The translations under genes and the position numbers were made by a program. This document shows, piece after piece, positions 23,785 through 31,256 of a DNA stretch of 33,210 bases (positions within the stretch are counted from its first letter, which is position 1; the number at the start of each line of letters is the position of its first letter). The notes under the pieces were generated by a model, which worked only from the letters and a program-made list of their open reading frames with translations, did not search any database and was not told the origin of the DNA. The DNA is from Tissierellia bacterium (GTDB taxonomy: Bacteria; Bacillota; Clostridia; Tissierellales; Sedimentibacteraceae): positions 1-33,210 of the forward strand of contig JAAYRW010000046.1 of NCBI GenBank assembly GCA_012518555.1. The letters are read 5' to 3'.

Positions 23785-25467
23785 TTATAAACTGGCTACA
23801 ATTTGTCCGGCTAAGTATCCAAATGTATCTGTTCGCCCTGCGGCTATTCCAACTAATAACTCAGGATAATTGTTGCTGAAGAAACCACCGCTGTCATTGC
23901 CGATTGCGTATAATCCATCTATTGGATTGTGTGATTTATCCAATACTTGAAGATTAGTATTTATTCTTAAGCCGTCTAAAGTACATAATAACTGTCCCCC
24001 TATTGTTGCAGCTCTGTAAGGAGGCTTTGTCAATGGTAACATACGATAAGATTCTTTCCCGAAATCTTCGTCATAACCTTTTTCACATAATTCATTGTAG
24101 CGATTAACTGTCGCAACTAAATTATCAGCCGGTATGCCCAGCTTATCTGCTAAACCTTCTAAAGTTTCATCCTCTACTACAATTCCTCTTGGCATCAATA
24201 CTTCTTGGTGGAATCCTTCAGTTGCTTCCTCGTCGAACAACATCAGCTTACTTCCCGAAGGACTATATTGAATTCGGGAACACCCGATAGTGCGGAATTG
24301 TCTTGTATGTTCTCTCCAATCAGAATCCCATATCATGCAATATGTATCTTCCGGTTCCAAAGTAGCTGCATGTATCATAAAATCATAGGGAATGGATTCA
24401 TTAACAAATCTTTCACCCTTTTTATTTACTTTAAGAAAAGGTTGACTGCCTATGTGAGTCATCATTCCTTGTTTTAGATCTCCGCCGGTTGTTGCATCCG
24501 GAGGACATCCTCCTCTATCAAAAATCATAACTGTAGGAACATCATCCTTTGCAGCCCCTATCCATGTTGCTGCTTTTATGCCATCTCCCTGACTTCCCGC
24601 GTGACTGTCGGTAGCCGTACAGCTATTATAAGCTAAGGGGTTAAGAGTTTTAAGCATATCCAAATTCGCTGAATATCCCCCTGTAGCCAAGATAACTCCT
24701 TTTGAAGCGTTTATTTTAATGTATTCTTCTCCAGTTTTCGCAGCAGCACCTGTTACTCTTCCTTCGTTGTTTTCCCTGATAAGTTGAACCATTGGTGTTT
24801 CGAGAAGTATTTCTACACCGAGGCTTTCAGCGTATGTTTTCAAAATTTCCGTTACATATATTGATTTTTCCTCATTCTGAACATTATGTTGGATGGGAAA
24901 GGTTTTATAATAACCTTTATTTTCTCCTGAATCAGTTTCCGCCATAACGTAGGCACCTTGATCTTTGACTATACCCTCTAACCAGTTTATCATGTCACCA
25001 CTGTTATCTGCCCATAATTTAATTAATTTTTGGTCAACCCTGTGGGATGCATATTTGCATGCTTCTTCTATAATTTCAAACTTGTCCAATTCTATGCCTG
25101 CTTCTTTTTGTAAATTACTACCTATTGCTCCAATCCACCCTCGTCCCGTTCCAATCATGGCATTTCTTTCTATAACCGTTACCTTGGCACCATTTTCTGC
25201 TGCTGAGCAAGCTGCAAATAAGCCTCCGTTACCGGCTCCGACAATTAAGACTTCAGTATCTAAAGTCTTTTTGAAATCGGTTATTGGTTCAGGAGGTATA
25301 TCCCAGCTTTCAATTTTCTCCGGTTCGGAATTTGATAAATCATTTCCATTTGAACTTGTATCAGCTGTACTTGTACCTGCTGCACAGCTTGCCAAAAATC
25401 CTATAGAACTTATTCCCACTGCGCTTGCTGCAGCACCCTTAATAAAATCACGACGACTTAATCCCAT
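23785..25467 (-). CDS. Tat-exported FAD-dependent reductase lipoprotein (fumarate/urocanate reductase-like)
   Basis: The 560-residue protein starts with a twin-arginine signal (SRRDFIKG, residues 4-11) ending in lipobox LASC (Cys28), so it should be exported folded and lipid-anchored. After a polar linker comes the FAD motif VLIVGAGNGGLFAACSAAENG. Later blocks are GVILATGGYSANLDML, SHAGSQGDGIKAA, NKKGERFVNE, TVNRYNELCEKGYDEDFGK and a final GLRINTNLQVLD...GLYAIGNDSGGFF. These are FrdA/UrdA-like. Such enzymes pass electrons from the membrane to an organic acceptor. ATG 25467 fits AGGAG and the Tat motif; ATG 25485 adds six residues. A LysR gene is divergent and probably controls it. The acceptor is unknown. 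Confidence 0.9.
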   Translation of the reverse strand: MGLSRRDFIKGAAASAVGISSIGFLASCAAGTSTADTSSNGNDLSNSEPEKIESWDIPPEPITDFKKTLDTEVLIVGAGNGGLFAACSAAENGAKVTVIERNAMIGTGRGWIGAIGSNLQKEAGIELDKFEIIEEACKYASHRVDQKLIKLWADNSGDMINWLEGIVKDQGAYVMAETDSGENKGYYKTFPIQHNVQNEEKSIYVTEILKTYAESLGVEILLETPMVQLIRENNEGRVTGAAAKTGEEYIKINASKGVILATGGYSANLDMLKTLNPLAYNSCTATDSHAGSQGDGIKAATWIGAAKDDVPTVMIFDRGGCPPDATTGGDLKQGMMTHIGSQPFLKVNKKGERFVNESIPYDFMIHAATLEPEDTYCMIWDSDWREHTRQFRTIGCSRIQYSPSGSKLMLFDEEATEGFHQEVLMPRGIVVEDETLEGLADKLGIPADNLVATVNRYNELCEKGYDEDFGKESYRMLPLTKPPYRAATIGGQLLCTLDGLRINTNLQVLDKSHNPIDGLYAIGNDSGGFFSNNYPELLVGIAAGRTDTFGYLAGQIVASL

Positions 25468-25507
25468 TTTATTATCTCCTCTCAAATTTTGTTGTTTTAT
25501 TAACTAT

Positions 25508-25553
25508 ATTATAACAAATTATTATAGAAGTTGTTATTTAAGTATGTTATAAT
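25508..25553. promoter_or_regulatory. Divergent extended -10 promoters with a LysR-type inverted repeat
   Basis: ATAACAA (25511-25517) and TTGTTAT (25531-25537) form an inverted repeat with a 13-bp gap, the kind of site LysR regulators bind. On the minus strand TGTTATAAT (25516-25508) and on the plus strand TGTTATAAT (25545-25553) are extended -10 boxes for the flavoprotein and the LysR gene. The minus-strand -10 lies within the left arm, so binding would affect it directly. Confidence 0.65.
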
Positions 25554-25583
25554 TAATAAATAATTTTTATTACGGAGTGATAA

Positions 25584-26471
25584 ATGAATATAAAACAATT
25601 GGAAAGTTTCATTGAGGTAAGTAATACATTGAATTTTACCAGAGCTGCACGAAATTTATATATAACACAGCCTGCCGTAACCCATCAAATACAAACATTA
25701 GAAGATGAATTGGGATTAAAACTATTTACTAGGTCGAAACATAATGTAGAGCTTACGCCTGCCGGTCAGTCCTTTCGCAATGATGTTCAAGATATATTAA
25801 TGAGATTAAACATGGCTGTTGCAAAAGCTAAAAATTATTCTCAGGAATTTGAAGCAAGTTTATCTATTGGGTATGGTGGCAATGTAGAAGTAAAACATTT
25901 AGCGAGTATACTAAGCATATACAAGGAAAAAATGCCCTATGTTCATCTATATATAAAGATGGTTGATGCTGTAGAAAAAAGTAATTTGTTTGCAAACGAT
26001 AATTTGGATATTATATTTGCAGTTAAGGAAAGTATTAATAATGTGAAAGATGTCAGTTATAGGGAATTGTACAAGGGAAAATTTGTTTGTGTAGTTCCTA
26101 AGAATCATGAATTGGCACGTTACAAAAATATATCTATTACTGACTTAAAGGGACAGTCATTGATATTATTAGATCCGATAAAATGCCCGCAAGAAATGGC
26201 AAGAGTACAAAAGAATATCCAAAACACTTGTCCAGAAGCTGTCGTTTATTATTCTGATTCAGGTCTAAACAGTTATACTATGATAAAAGGCGAATTAGGA
26301 ATTGCAGTTATGCCAAACTTTGTATGTCCGGAAGATTCCGACCTTGTGTTTATTCCCATAAAAACCAAAGAAATTATTTCATATGGAATTGCTTGGCATA
26401 ATAATATTAAGAGAGAAGAAATAAAAGAGTTTGTTGAAATTACAAAAGAAGTTTATGAATATAATAAATAG
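25584..26471 (+). CDS. LysR-family transcriptional regulator
   Basis: The 295-residue protein has the N-terminal winged helix-turn-helix of LysR proteins (MNIKQLESFIEVSNTLNFTRAARNLYITQPAVTHQIQTLEDELGLKLF) and a two-lobed effector domain from about residue 90. It is divergent from the Tat flavoprotein gene with only 116 bases between the start codons and an inverted repeat in the gap, the usual arrangement for control of the neighbour by the neighbour's substrate. ACGGAG lies just before the ATG. A terminator follows at 26484. Confidence 0.92.
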   Translation: MNIKQLESFIEVSNTLNFTRAARNLYITQPAVTHQIQTLEDELGLKLFTRSKHNVELTPAGQSFRNDVQDILMRLNMAVAKAKNYSQEFEASLSIGYGGNVEVKHLASILSIYKEKMPYVHLYIKMVDAVEKSNLFANDNLDIIFAVKESINNVKDVSYRELYKGKFVCVVPKNHELARYKNISITDLKGQSLILLDPIKCPQEMARVQKNIQNTCPEAVVYYSDSGLNSYTMIKGELGIAVMPNFVCPEDSDLVFIPIKTKEIISYGIAWHNNIKREEIKEFVEITKEVYEYNK

Positions 26472-26483
26472 CCTGCCCTATGC

Positions 26484-26522
26484 AAAAACAACTTGAGGAA
26501 AAGTTCTTCAAGTTGTTTTTTT
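26484..26522. terminator. Terminator after the LysR gene
   Basis: AAACAACTTGA pairs with TCAAGTTGTTT around a short inner stem (GGAA/TTC), followed by TTTTTTT on the plus strand. The minus-strand gene at 26529-26765 ends just beside it, so it may serve both. Confidence 0.85.
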
Positions 26523-26528
26523 AATAAT

Positions 26529-26765
26529 TCATGTAGTTGTGTTTTTCCAATAATCATTGGCAGCAGCTACCGTTTGGAAATTTATTGCAATAATTTGTGA
26601 AGCTGCTATTAGACTGTCTGCATTTTTTGAATATAGTGGTCGCAGTCTATTCCTAATTTCTTCAGATGGCTGTGTATATACAACACCTCTTTGAGAAAGT
26701 TGAATTGCTAACTCGAAACCTTCTTGCGGTGTATCGGTTCTTAAACTTAAAAGCCATTGTTCCAT
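26529..26765 (-). CDS. Small hypothetical protein (78 aa)
   Basis: An excellent ribosome site (GGGGGAG) stands 4 bases before the ATG, and the 78-codon frame ends next to a terminator, so it is probably real. The protein is soluble with no signal or membrane segment. Its sequence (start MEQWLLSLRTDTPQEGFELA, end IIAINFQTVAAANDYWKN) predicts mostly helix. I do not recognise it. It lies between the LysR gene and the second sigma operon, reading against both. Confidence 0.65.
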   Translation of the reverse strand: MEQWLLSLRTDTPQEGFELAIQLSQRGVVYTQPSEEIRNRLRPLYSKNADSLIAASQIIAINFQTVAAANDYWKNTTT

Positions 26766-26915
26766 ATTTCTCCCCCTTCCTTTTATAATATATGCTTATA
26801 AAAGGAATAGGGTTCGGAAAGGATAGTTACATAAATTATCTATTTTTTCGTATATTAATTTTGAATATAGATAGATTGGGTATAAAGATATAAATTATAA
26901 AAAATATAAAAATTT

Positions 26916-26944
26916 ATGCAATAAAAATGCACATTCATTAGTTA
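26916..26944 (+). promoter_or_regulatory. ECF-type promoter, copy 2 (second sigma operon)
   Basis: ATGCAATAAAA (26916-26926), 14 bp, GTTA (26941-26944), 21 bases before the sigma start. Box sequences and spacing are identical to copies 1 and 3, while the 14-bp spacers differ completely, so the conservation is of the boxes, not of a duplicated block. Confidence 0.75.
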
Positions 26945-26964
26945 TATAGTTAAAGGAGCCGTGT

Positions 26965-27552
26965 ATGTTATTATTTACATTTGTTTATGATGATAATCCG
27001 AGGAAACAGGGAAATAAAATAGAGATAAATGAGAATCTTTTTCATAGAATTGCAAAGGATGAAATGAATGCCTTTGATGAACTTTATGGACTTACGGAAA
27101 GAACTATGTATGCATTTGCCGTTTCCCTTACGAAGGATCATCAAAAGGCTCTTGATCTTATGCAGGATACCTATGTAAAGATTCTTTCAGCGGCGCATTT
27201 GTATAAACCAATGGGGAAGCCTTTGGCATGGATGTTTACAATTGCTAAGAATCTTCACTATACTAATACTGTAAAAGAGAAAAGGAGTATACCTTTGGAA
27301 CCGGAGGAGGTTGCAAATGACAAAAAGTTCTCTTATGTTACAGATGTAGAGGACCGGATAGTTCTTGAAGGAGTTTTGACCTTGTTGTCCCAAGAGGAAA
27401 GGGAGATTGTAATGCTATATGCAATATCCGGCATGAAGCATAAGGAAATTGCAGAGTCTTTAGAGCTAAAATTGTCTACTGTTTTGTCAAAATACCACAG
27501 AGCTCTTAAAAAACTTAGAAAATACTTGGAAAGAGGTGAGGAAAGTCCATGA
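26965..27552 (+). CDS. ECF-family RNA polymerase sigma factor (paralogue 2)
   Basis: This is a 195-residue paralogue of the factor at 16192, with the same N-terminal MLLFT start, region 2 (AFDELYGLTERTMYAFAVSL, DTYVKILSAAHLYKPMGKPLAW) and region 4 (LSQEEREIVMLYAISGMKHKEIAESLELKLSTVLSKYHRALKKL). The helix that reads the -35 box is almost the same in both, which predicts shared or overlapping promoter specificity. AAAGGAG precedes the ATG. The stop overlaps the anti-sigma start as ATGA, so the two proteins should be made in balance. Confidence 0.9.
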   Translation: MLLFTFVYDDNPRKQGNKIEINENLFHRIAKDEMNAFDELYGLTERTMYAFAVSLTKDHQKALDLMQDTYVKILSAAHLYKPMGKPLAWMFTIAKNLHYTNTVKEKRSIPLEPEEVANDKKFSYVTDVEDRIVLEGVLTLLSQEEREIVMLYAISGMKHKEIAESLELKLSTVLSKYHRALKKLRKYLERGEESP

Positions 27553-28553
27553 ATGAAAAGCAGATTTTAAGTAGTTTAAAAAAATCCATAAATCAGGCAC
27601 CTATAGATATTTTAGAAAAAATTAAGGAAGAGCCAAGGACGAAGATGCTACAACATGACCATATTACTATGCAGAACACAAGGACGAATTCATTTAGAAA
27701 AGTAATGCCCTACGCATCAGTTGCTGCGGCATTGTTTATTGGATTTTTCGGTTGGTATTTCCAGAGGGGTATGCCAGACAGCAAGGTATATTTAGATGTT
27801 AATCCAAGTATTGAAATAGTTACGAATAGACAAGACGAAGTTATAGACTTAACAGCATATAATACAGATGGTACTACAGTTACAAAAGATTTAGAGTATA
27901 AAGGAAAAACAATGTACCAGGTAACAGAGGACGTTTTAGACAGAATGTTGGATGAAGGCTATATAGACAAGGAACACGAATTTTTGCTTCTTTCAGTTTA
28001 TAACAAAAATGACAGTAAGGCAGAGCAACAAAAACAAAATCTTGATAAAAGCATTCACCAATATCTTCAGGCAAAGGAATTGGAGCCTATAATTCTTTCC
28101 CAGAAACTTAGTAACACCTCAACTATTGAAAGATATGCAAAAGAGTATGGAATTTCAGTAAGTAAAATGACCTTTATCAGAAATCTTATTATTCTAAATC
28201 CAGACTTACAGACAGAAGATCTGGTAGATTTAGGAATCGAGGAACTTGTAAGCTTAAGTCAGGGTATGGGTATTGAATTGGATAAGATAATTGACTCTTC
28301 AGACTTTGACAAAATTAAAAACCTGCAGACTGAACCTATAATAGAACCTGAATATGAGCCAGAGCCGGAATTGATTTCTCTGGAACAGGCAAGGACGATT
28401 GCACTTTCTGTTGCTGATGGAGTGATTACGGATTTGGATTTTGATGATGATGATTTAGAGTATGAAGTGGAAATCCAAGTAGGGGATTTGGAATATGAAA
28501 TTACCATAGATGCAAGAACTGGAGAGATTATTGAGATAGAAATAGATGATTAA
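27549..28553 (+). CDS. Membrane-bound anti-sigma factor with RsgI-like ectodomain and C-terminal PepSY-like domain (paralogue 2)
   Basis: The 334-residue protein has the same order of parts as its paralogue at 16772: a cytoplasmic segment with SINQAPIDILEKIKEE (residues 13-28), a membrane helix at about 54-72, then outside YLDVNPSIEIVTN (81-93) with the Asn-Pro bond known as a cleavage site in RsgI proteins. After that come a conserved helical block (EYGISVSKMTFIRNLIILNP) and a PepSY-like C-terminus (ISLEQARTIALSVADGVITD...ARTGEIIEIEID). The linker is Glu/Pro-rich (EPIIEPEYEPEPE) instead of Asp-rich. It should bind and silence the co-encoded sigma factor. The ligand is unknown. Confidence 0.85.
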   Translation: MNEKQILSSLKKSINQAPIDILEKIKEEPRTKMLQHDHITMQNTRTNSFRKVMPYASVAAALFIGFFGWYFQRGMPDSKVYLDVNPSIEIVTNRQDEVIDLTAYNTDGTTVTKDLEYKGKTMYQVTEDVLDRMLDEGYIDKEHEFLLLSVYNKNDSKAEQQKQNLDKSIHQYLQAKELEPIILSQKLSNTSTIERYAKEYGISVSKMTFIRNLIILNPDLQTEDLVDLGIEELVSLSQGMGIELDKIIDSSDFDKIKNLQTEPIIEPEYEPEPELISLEQARTIALSVADGVITDLDFDDDDLEYEVEIQVGDLEYEITIDARTGEIIEIEIDD

Positions 28554-28570
28554 AAATTATTTTAAAAATG

Positions 28571-28599
28571 ATGCAATAAAAACAGAGCTTGGTAAGTTA
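28571..28599 (+). promoter_or_regulatory. ECF-type promoter, copy 3 (stand-alone RsgI-like gene)
   Basis: ATGCAATAAAA (28571-28581), 14 bp, GTTA (28596-28599), 31 bases before the start at 28631. It sits in the 77-bp gap after the anti-sigma gene, so the third gene can be transcribed alone as well as by read-through. Confidence 0.72.
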
Positions 28600-28630
28600 A
28601 CCTAGTAGAAAGGAAAAGGAGGCAATAAAA

Positions 28631-29533
28631 ATGAAAGGAAAAATAAAATATTTAATACTTCCAGTTTTAATATTAGCATTAGCAGTAGGAGGATACGCTG
28701 TAACACGGCCTGTAAACTCACTGACAATGGATGTAAATCCAAGTATTGAAATAGTTACAAACAGATTGGACAGAGTGGTGGAAATCAATCCTTTAAATGA
28801 GGATGCAAAGGAACTTCTAAAAGATTTTAATCCTAAGGATAAGAATTTAGAAAGAACAGTAAACGATTTGGTTGATCTCATGATTCTTACAGGACATATT
28901 CGAGGTGGCGATGACAACTTTGTTATGATAACAGTAACGGATAAATTAGTTGATAGTAAAGTCGTTAATAAGATAAACGAAGCAATAGCGGCTATGCTTC
29001 AGAATAAACAGATTGAAGCAACAGTATTAAATCAAACTATAACAAAGAGCGACAAGGGTAAGAAACAGACGGGAGTACAGCTTGCAGCACAGAAAATCCA
29101 AGAAATTGACGGAGGCCTTACAGCAGAACAACTAGGCTCCATGACTGTCAAAGAGCTTATTTACTACAGCAGGGACAATAATATATCAATTGAGGACATA
29201 TTTAGAGTTGCGGCAGGAAACATAGATACGGGAAGAGGTAAAGAGTTTGAAAGAGACGATGACTATAAGGATAAAAGCACAGTGGACAAGAGTACGGTAG
29301 ACAAGGCTAGTACAGATGTAAGCAAGAAGCAGCATAATACTTCAAAGGGAAGAATATCGGCTGAAGAAGCAAAAGATATTGCTTTCGGTCTAACAGGTGG
29401 AGGAAGAATAACAGAATTTGAATTAGATGATGATGAGTACGAAATAGAGATAAAATATAAGGGAAAAGAATACGAAGTTGAAATAGATGCTTATACAGGT
29501 AAGATTCTTGAATTTGAGGTAGATGATGATTAA
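28631..29533 (+). CDS. Stand-alone RsgI-like/PepSY membrane protein without anti-sigma domain
   Basis: The 300-residue protein begins at once with a membrane helix (residues 7-24) and then SLTMDVNPSIEIVTNRLD (30-47), the same RsgI-type motif as in the two anti-sigma factors. A helical domain follows, then a linker with a short repeat (KSTVDKSTVDKASTD) and a PepSY-like C-terminus (RISAEEAKDIAFGLTGGGRI... AYTGKILEFEVDDD). The cytoplasmic QAPIDIL segment is missing, so it cannot hold a sigma factor in the same way. It has its own copy of the ECF-type promoter. A decoy, co-sensor or effector of the envelope response is plausible but unproven. AAGGAGG precedes the ATG. Confidence 0.82.
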   Translation: MKGKIKYLILPVLILALAVGGYAVTRPVNSLTMDVNPSIEIVTNRLDRVVEINPLNEDAKELLKDFNPKDKNLERTVNDLVDLMILTGHIRGGDDNFVMITVTDKLVDSKVVNKINEAIAAMLQNKQIEATVLNQTITKSDKGKKQTGVQLAAQKIQEIDGGLTAEQLGSMTVKELIYYSRDNNISIEDIFRVAAGNIDTGRGKEFERDDDYKDKSTVDKSTVDKASTDVSKKQHNTSKGRISAEEAKDIAFGLTGGGRITEFELDDDEYEIEIKYKGKEYEVEIDAYTGKILEFEVDDD

Positions 29534-29632
29534 TATCTAAAACCGGCAAAACCAGTATATTATTATTAATAAAAAGGCTAGTATAAAAAAATATTTGCAA
29601 AAAATTTCGTCAAAAATTTTTCAATTTTGGTA

Positions 29633-29661
29633 TTGACAAGAATTTAAGTAAGTGTTATACT
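29633..29661 (+). promoter_or_regulatory. Promoter of the T-box operon
   Basis: TTGACA (29633-29638), 17 bp, TATACT (29656-29661). Transcription from near 29668 enters the T-box leader. The preceding 29534-29632 holds nothing clear. Confidence 0.8.
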
Positions 29662-29667
29662 TCTGAA

Positions 29668-29966
29668 AAATACACAAGTTAATGAGTAACATAAACGCAG
29701 TGATAAGGAGCAGTAAGCATTATCAATGATTTCAGAGAGTTGTTGGATGGTGAGAAACAATGTCGACGTAATGCTGAACTAGCCTTTGAGCGGACTTGCC
29801 GAAGTTTGAGTAGGCGGGTACGAGAAGCCAATCGTTACAAGTGGCAGGATATCGAGAAATCTGTATCCAAGAGGTGCATTTCGTATGAAATGAACAAGAG
29901 TGGTACCGCGAAAGATTATAATCTTCCGTCTCTTAGGTTTAATACCTGAGAGAGGAAGATTTTTTT
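29668..29966 (+). promoter_or_regulatory. T-box leader (tRNA-sensing riboswitch), leucine specifier CUA
   Basis: The leader ends with the T-box sequence AAGAGTGGTACCGCG (29896-29910), which contacts the tRNA acceptor end. A terminator follows: ATCTTCC (29921-29927) with GGAAGAT (29954-29960), inner stem TCTCTTAGGT/ACCTGAGAGA, then a T-run. In Stem I, AGTA and AGCATTA pair with TAATGCT (29769-29775). This is followed by GAA (29776-29778) and the specifier CTA (29779-29781), the same order as in the glycine T-box (GAA-GGC). Uncharged tRNA-Leu with a UAG anticodon should therefore turn on the transporter and dehydrogenase genes. The T-box call is firm and the specifier fairly firm. A 69-codon frame inside it is not a gene. 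Confidence 0.9.
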
Positions 29967-30020
29967 ATTGCCTTTCTCATGGTAAAAGTGTATTAAAAAA
30001 TAACTATGAGAGGTATGAAA

Positions 30021-31217
30021 ATGGAAAAGCAAAAACAATCAGTAACAAAGAACATGGGCTTTACAGGTGCATTTGCAGTTGCATGCGTTTTGTTCGGCTC
30101 TCATGCCGGAGGCGGATTTGCCACCGGTAATCAAGCAACACAGTACTATGTGCAGTATGGATGGACTGCGCCAATTATGGCAGTAGTAGCCATGGCTCTT
30201 CTTACTTTAACTATTAAAGAATGTATGATTATGTATAATTCAAGAGGTTTGAAAAGCTACAAAGAGCTGTTTCAAACATTGTACCATCCCTTTGATAAAT
30301 TATCTTTTTTATTTGATATATATTTTTACACCATGGTTTTATGTGCCGTTGGTGCTGTAGTGGCAGGCGCTGCATCTTTGTTAAACAGGACATACGGCAT
30401 ACCGTATGTATATGCAGTATTGACAGTTGGTGCCTTGTTGTTGGCAATGACAATTTTTGGGGCAACAATGGTTTCACGAGCATCGACAGTAATGTCTATA
30501 GGAATTTTGGTATCATGTGGGATAATATTTATTTTAGGTATAAATGCAAAGTTACCGGAAATATCAAATATATTTGCTGCTAAACCAGGTAATGAAAATA
30601 TAGGCAGAGGAATTCTAAATGCATTTACATATGCAGGATTTCAGTCGGTAGTTATTCCAACTATGATTGCTTGTGGTAAATCAATAAAAAATACTAAGGA
30701 AGTTTCCCGTTCTATGATGATTGCATTTATAATTAATTCTATTGCATTAGTGTTATCAATAATAATGCTACTAGGATGGTATACTGAATATATGCAAGCA
30801 GGAGAAACTACACTACCTACATTGTACGTTGCAGGTCAGTTAGGAAAGTCCTATGTATTCTGGGCTTACAATATATGTTTGTTCCTATGTTTCATTTCAA
30901 CCGGTGTAACGACTATTTATGGTTTTGTAGAAAAATTTGAAAAATCAAAGGTATTAGCAGGTGTAAACAATGTAATTATAAGAAGAATAGCGGTTTCAAG
31001 CTTTATAATGATTTTATCTATGGGAATTTCAATGGTTGGATTAGACAGTATAATTAAGTATGGATACGGATACATGGGATATTTGGGTATTGTAATAATA
31101 ATTGTTCCATTCTTAACTGTAGGAGTTTATAAAAACAGAAAATTCTTAAAAGAAAAAAACAACACATCAAGTGTGGCTATTAAAGAGGCTTCCTTTGCAG
31201 ATGGAGCAGAATATTAA
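30021..31217 (+). CDS. YkvI-like membrane transporter (putative amino-acid permease)
   Basis: About 398 residues with 10-11 membrane helices. The start, GFTGAFAVACVLFGSHAGGGFATGNQ, resembles the YkvI family within the amino acid/polyamine/organocation-type fold; the small-residue FGSHAGGGFATG is likely the broken helix that holds the substrate. Control by a leucine-type T-box points to leucine or a branched-chain relative as cargo, or a product made from it. ATG 30021 has GAGAGG seven bases upstream; earlier in-frame ATGs at 30006 and 30015 lie on or before that site. The dehydrogenase gene follows 39 bases later. Confidence 0.82.
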   Translation: MEKQKQSVTKNMGFTGAFAVACVLFGSHAGGGFATGNQATQYYVQYGWTAPIMAVVAMALLTLTIKECMIMYNSRGLKSYKELFQTLYHPFDKLSFLFDIYFYTMVLCAVGAVVAGAASLLNRTYGIPYVYAVLTVGALLLAMTIFGATMVSRASTVMSIGILVSCGIIFILGINAKLPEISNIFAAKPGNENIGRGILNAFTYAGFQSVVIPTMIACGKSIKNTKEVSRSMMIAFIINSIALVLSIIMLLGWYTEYMQAGETTLPTLYVAGQLGKSYVFWAYNICLFLCFISTGVTTIYGFVEKFEKSKVLAGVNNVIIRRIAVSSFIMILSMGISMVGLDSIIKYGYGYMGYLGIVIIIVPFLTVGVYKNRKFLKEKNNTSSVAIKEASFADGAEY

Positions 31218-31256
31218 TAATTTAATTAAAGTGAAAATAAAATAAGGAGTAAAAAA

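Noticed and set aside
24965-25552. Open frame of 195 codons on the plus strand
   Set aside because: It is antisense to the Tat flavoprotein gene, whose FAD motif and signal lie in the same stretch, and it has no ribosome site.
28620-28632. A further GCAATAAAA close to the start of the stand-alone RsgI-like gene
   Set aside because: It lacks the leading AT and has no GTTA 14 bp downstream. It overlaps the start codon, so it is not a fourth promoter copy.
29740-29949. Open frame of 69 codons before the transporter gene
   Set aside because: It is wholly inside the T-box leader and runs through its T-box and terminator stem, which explain the sequence better.
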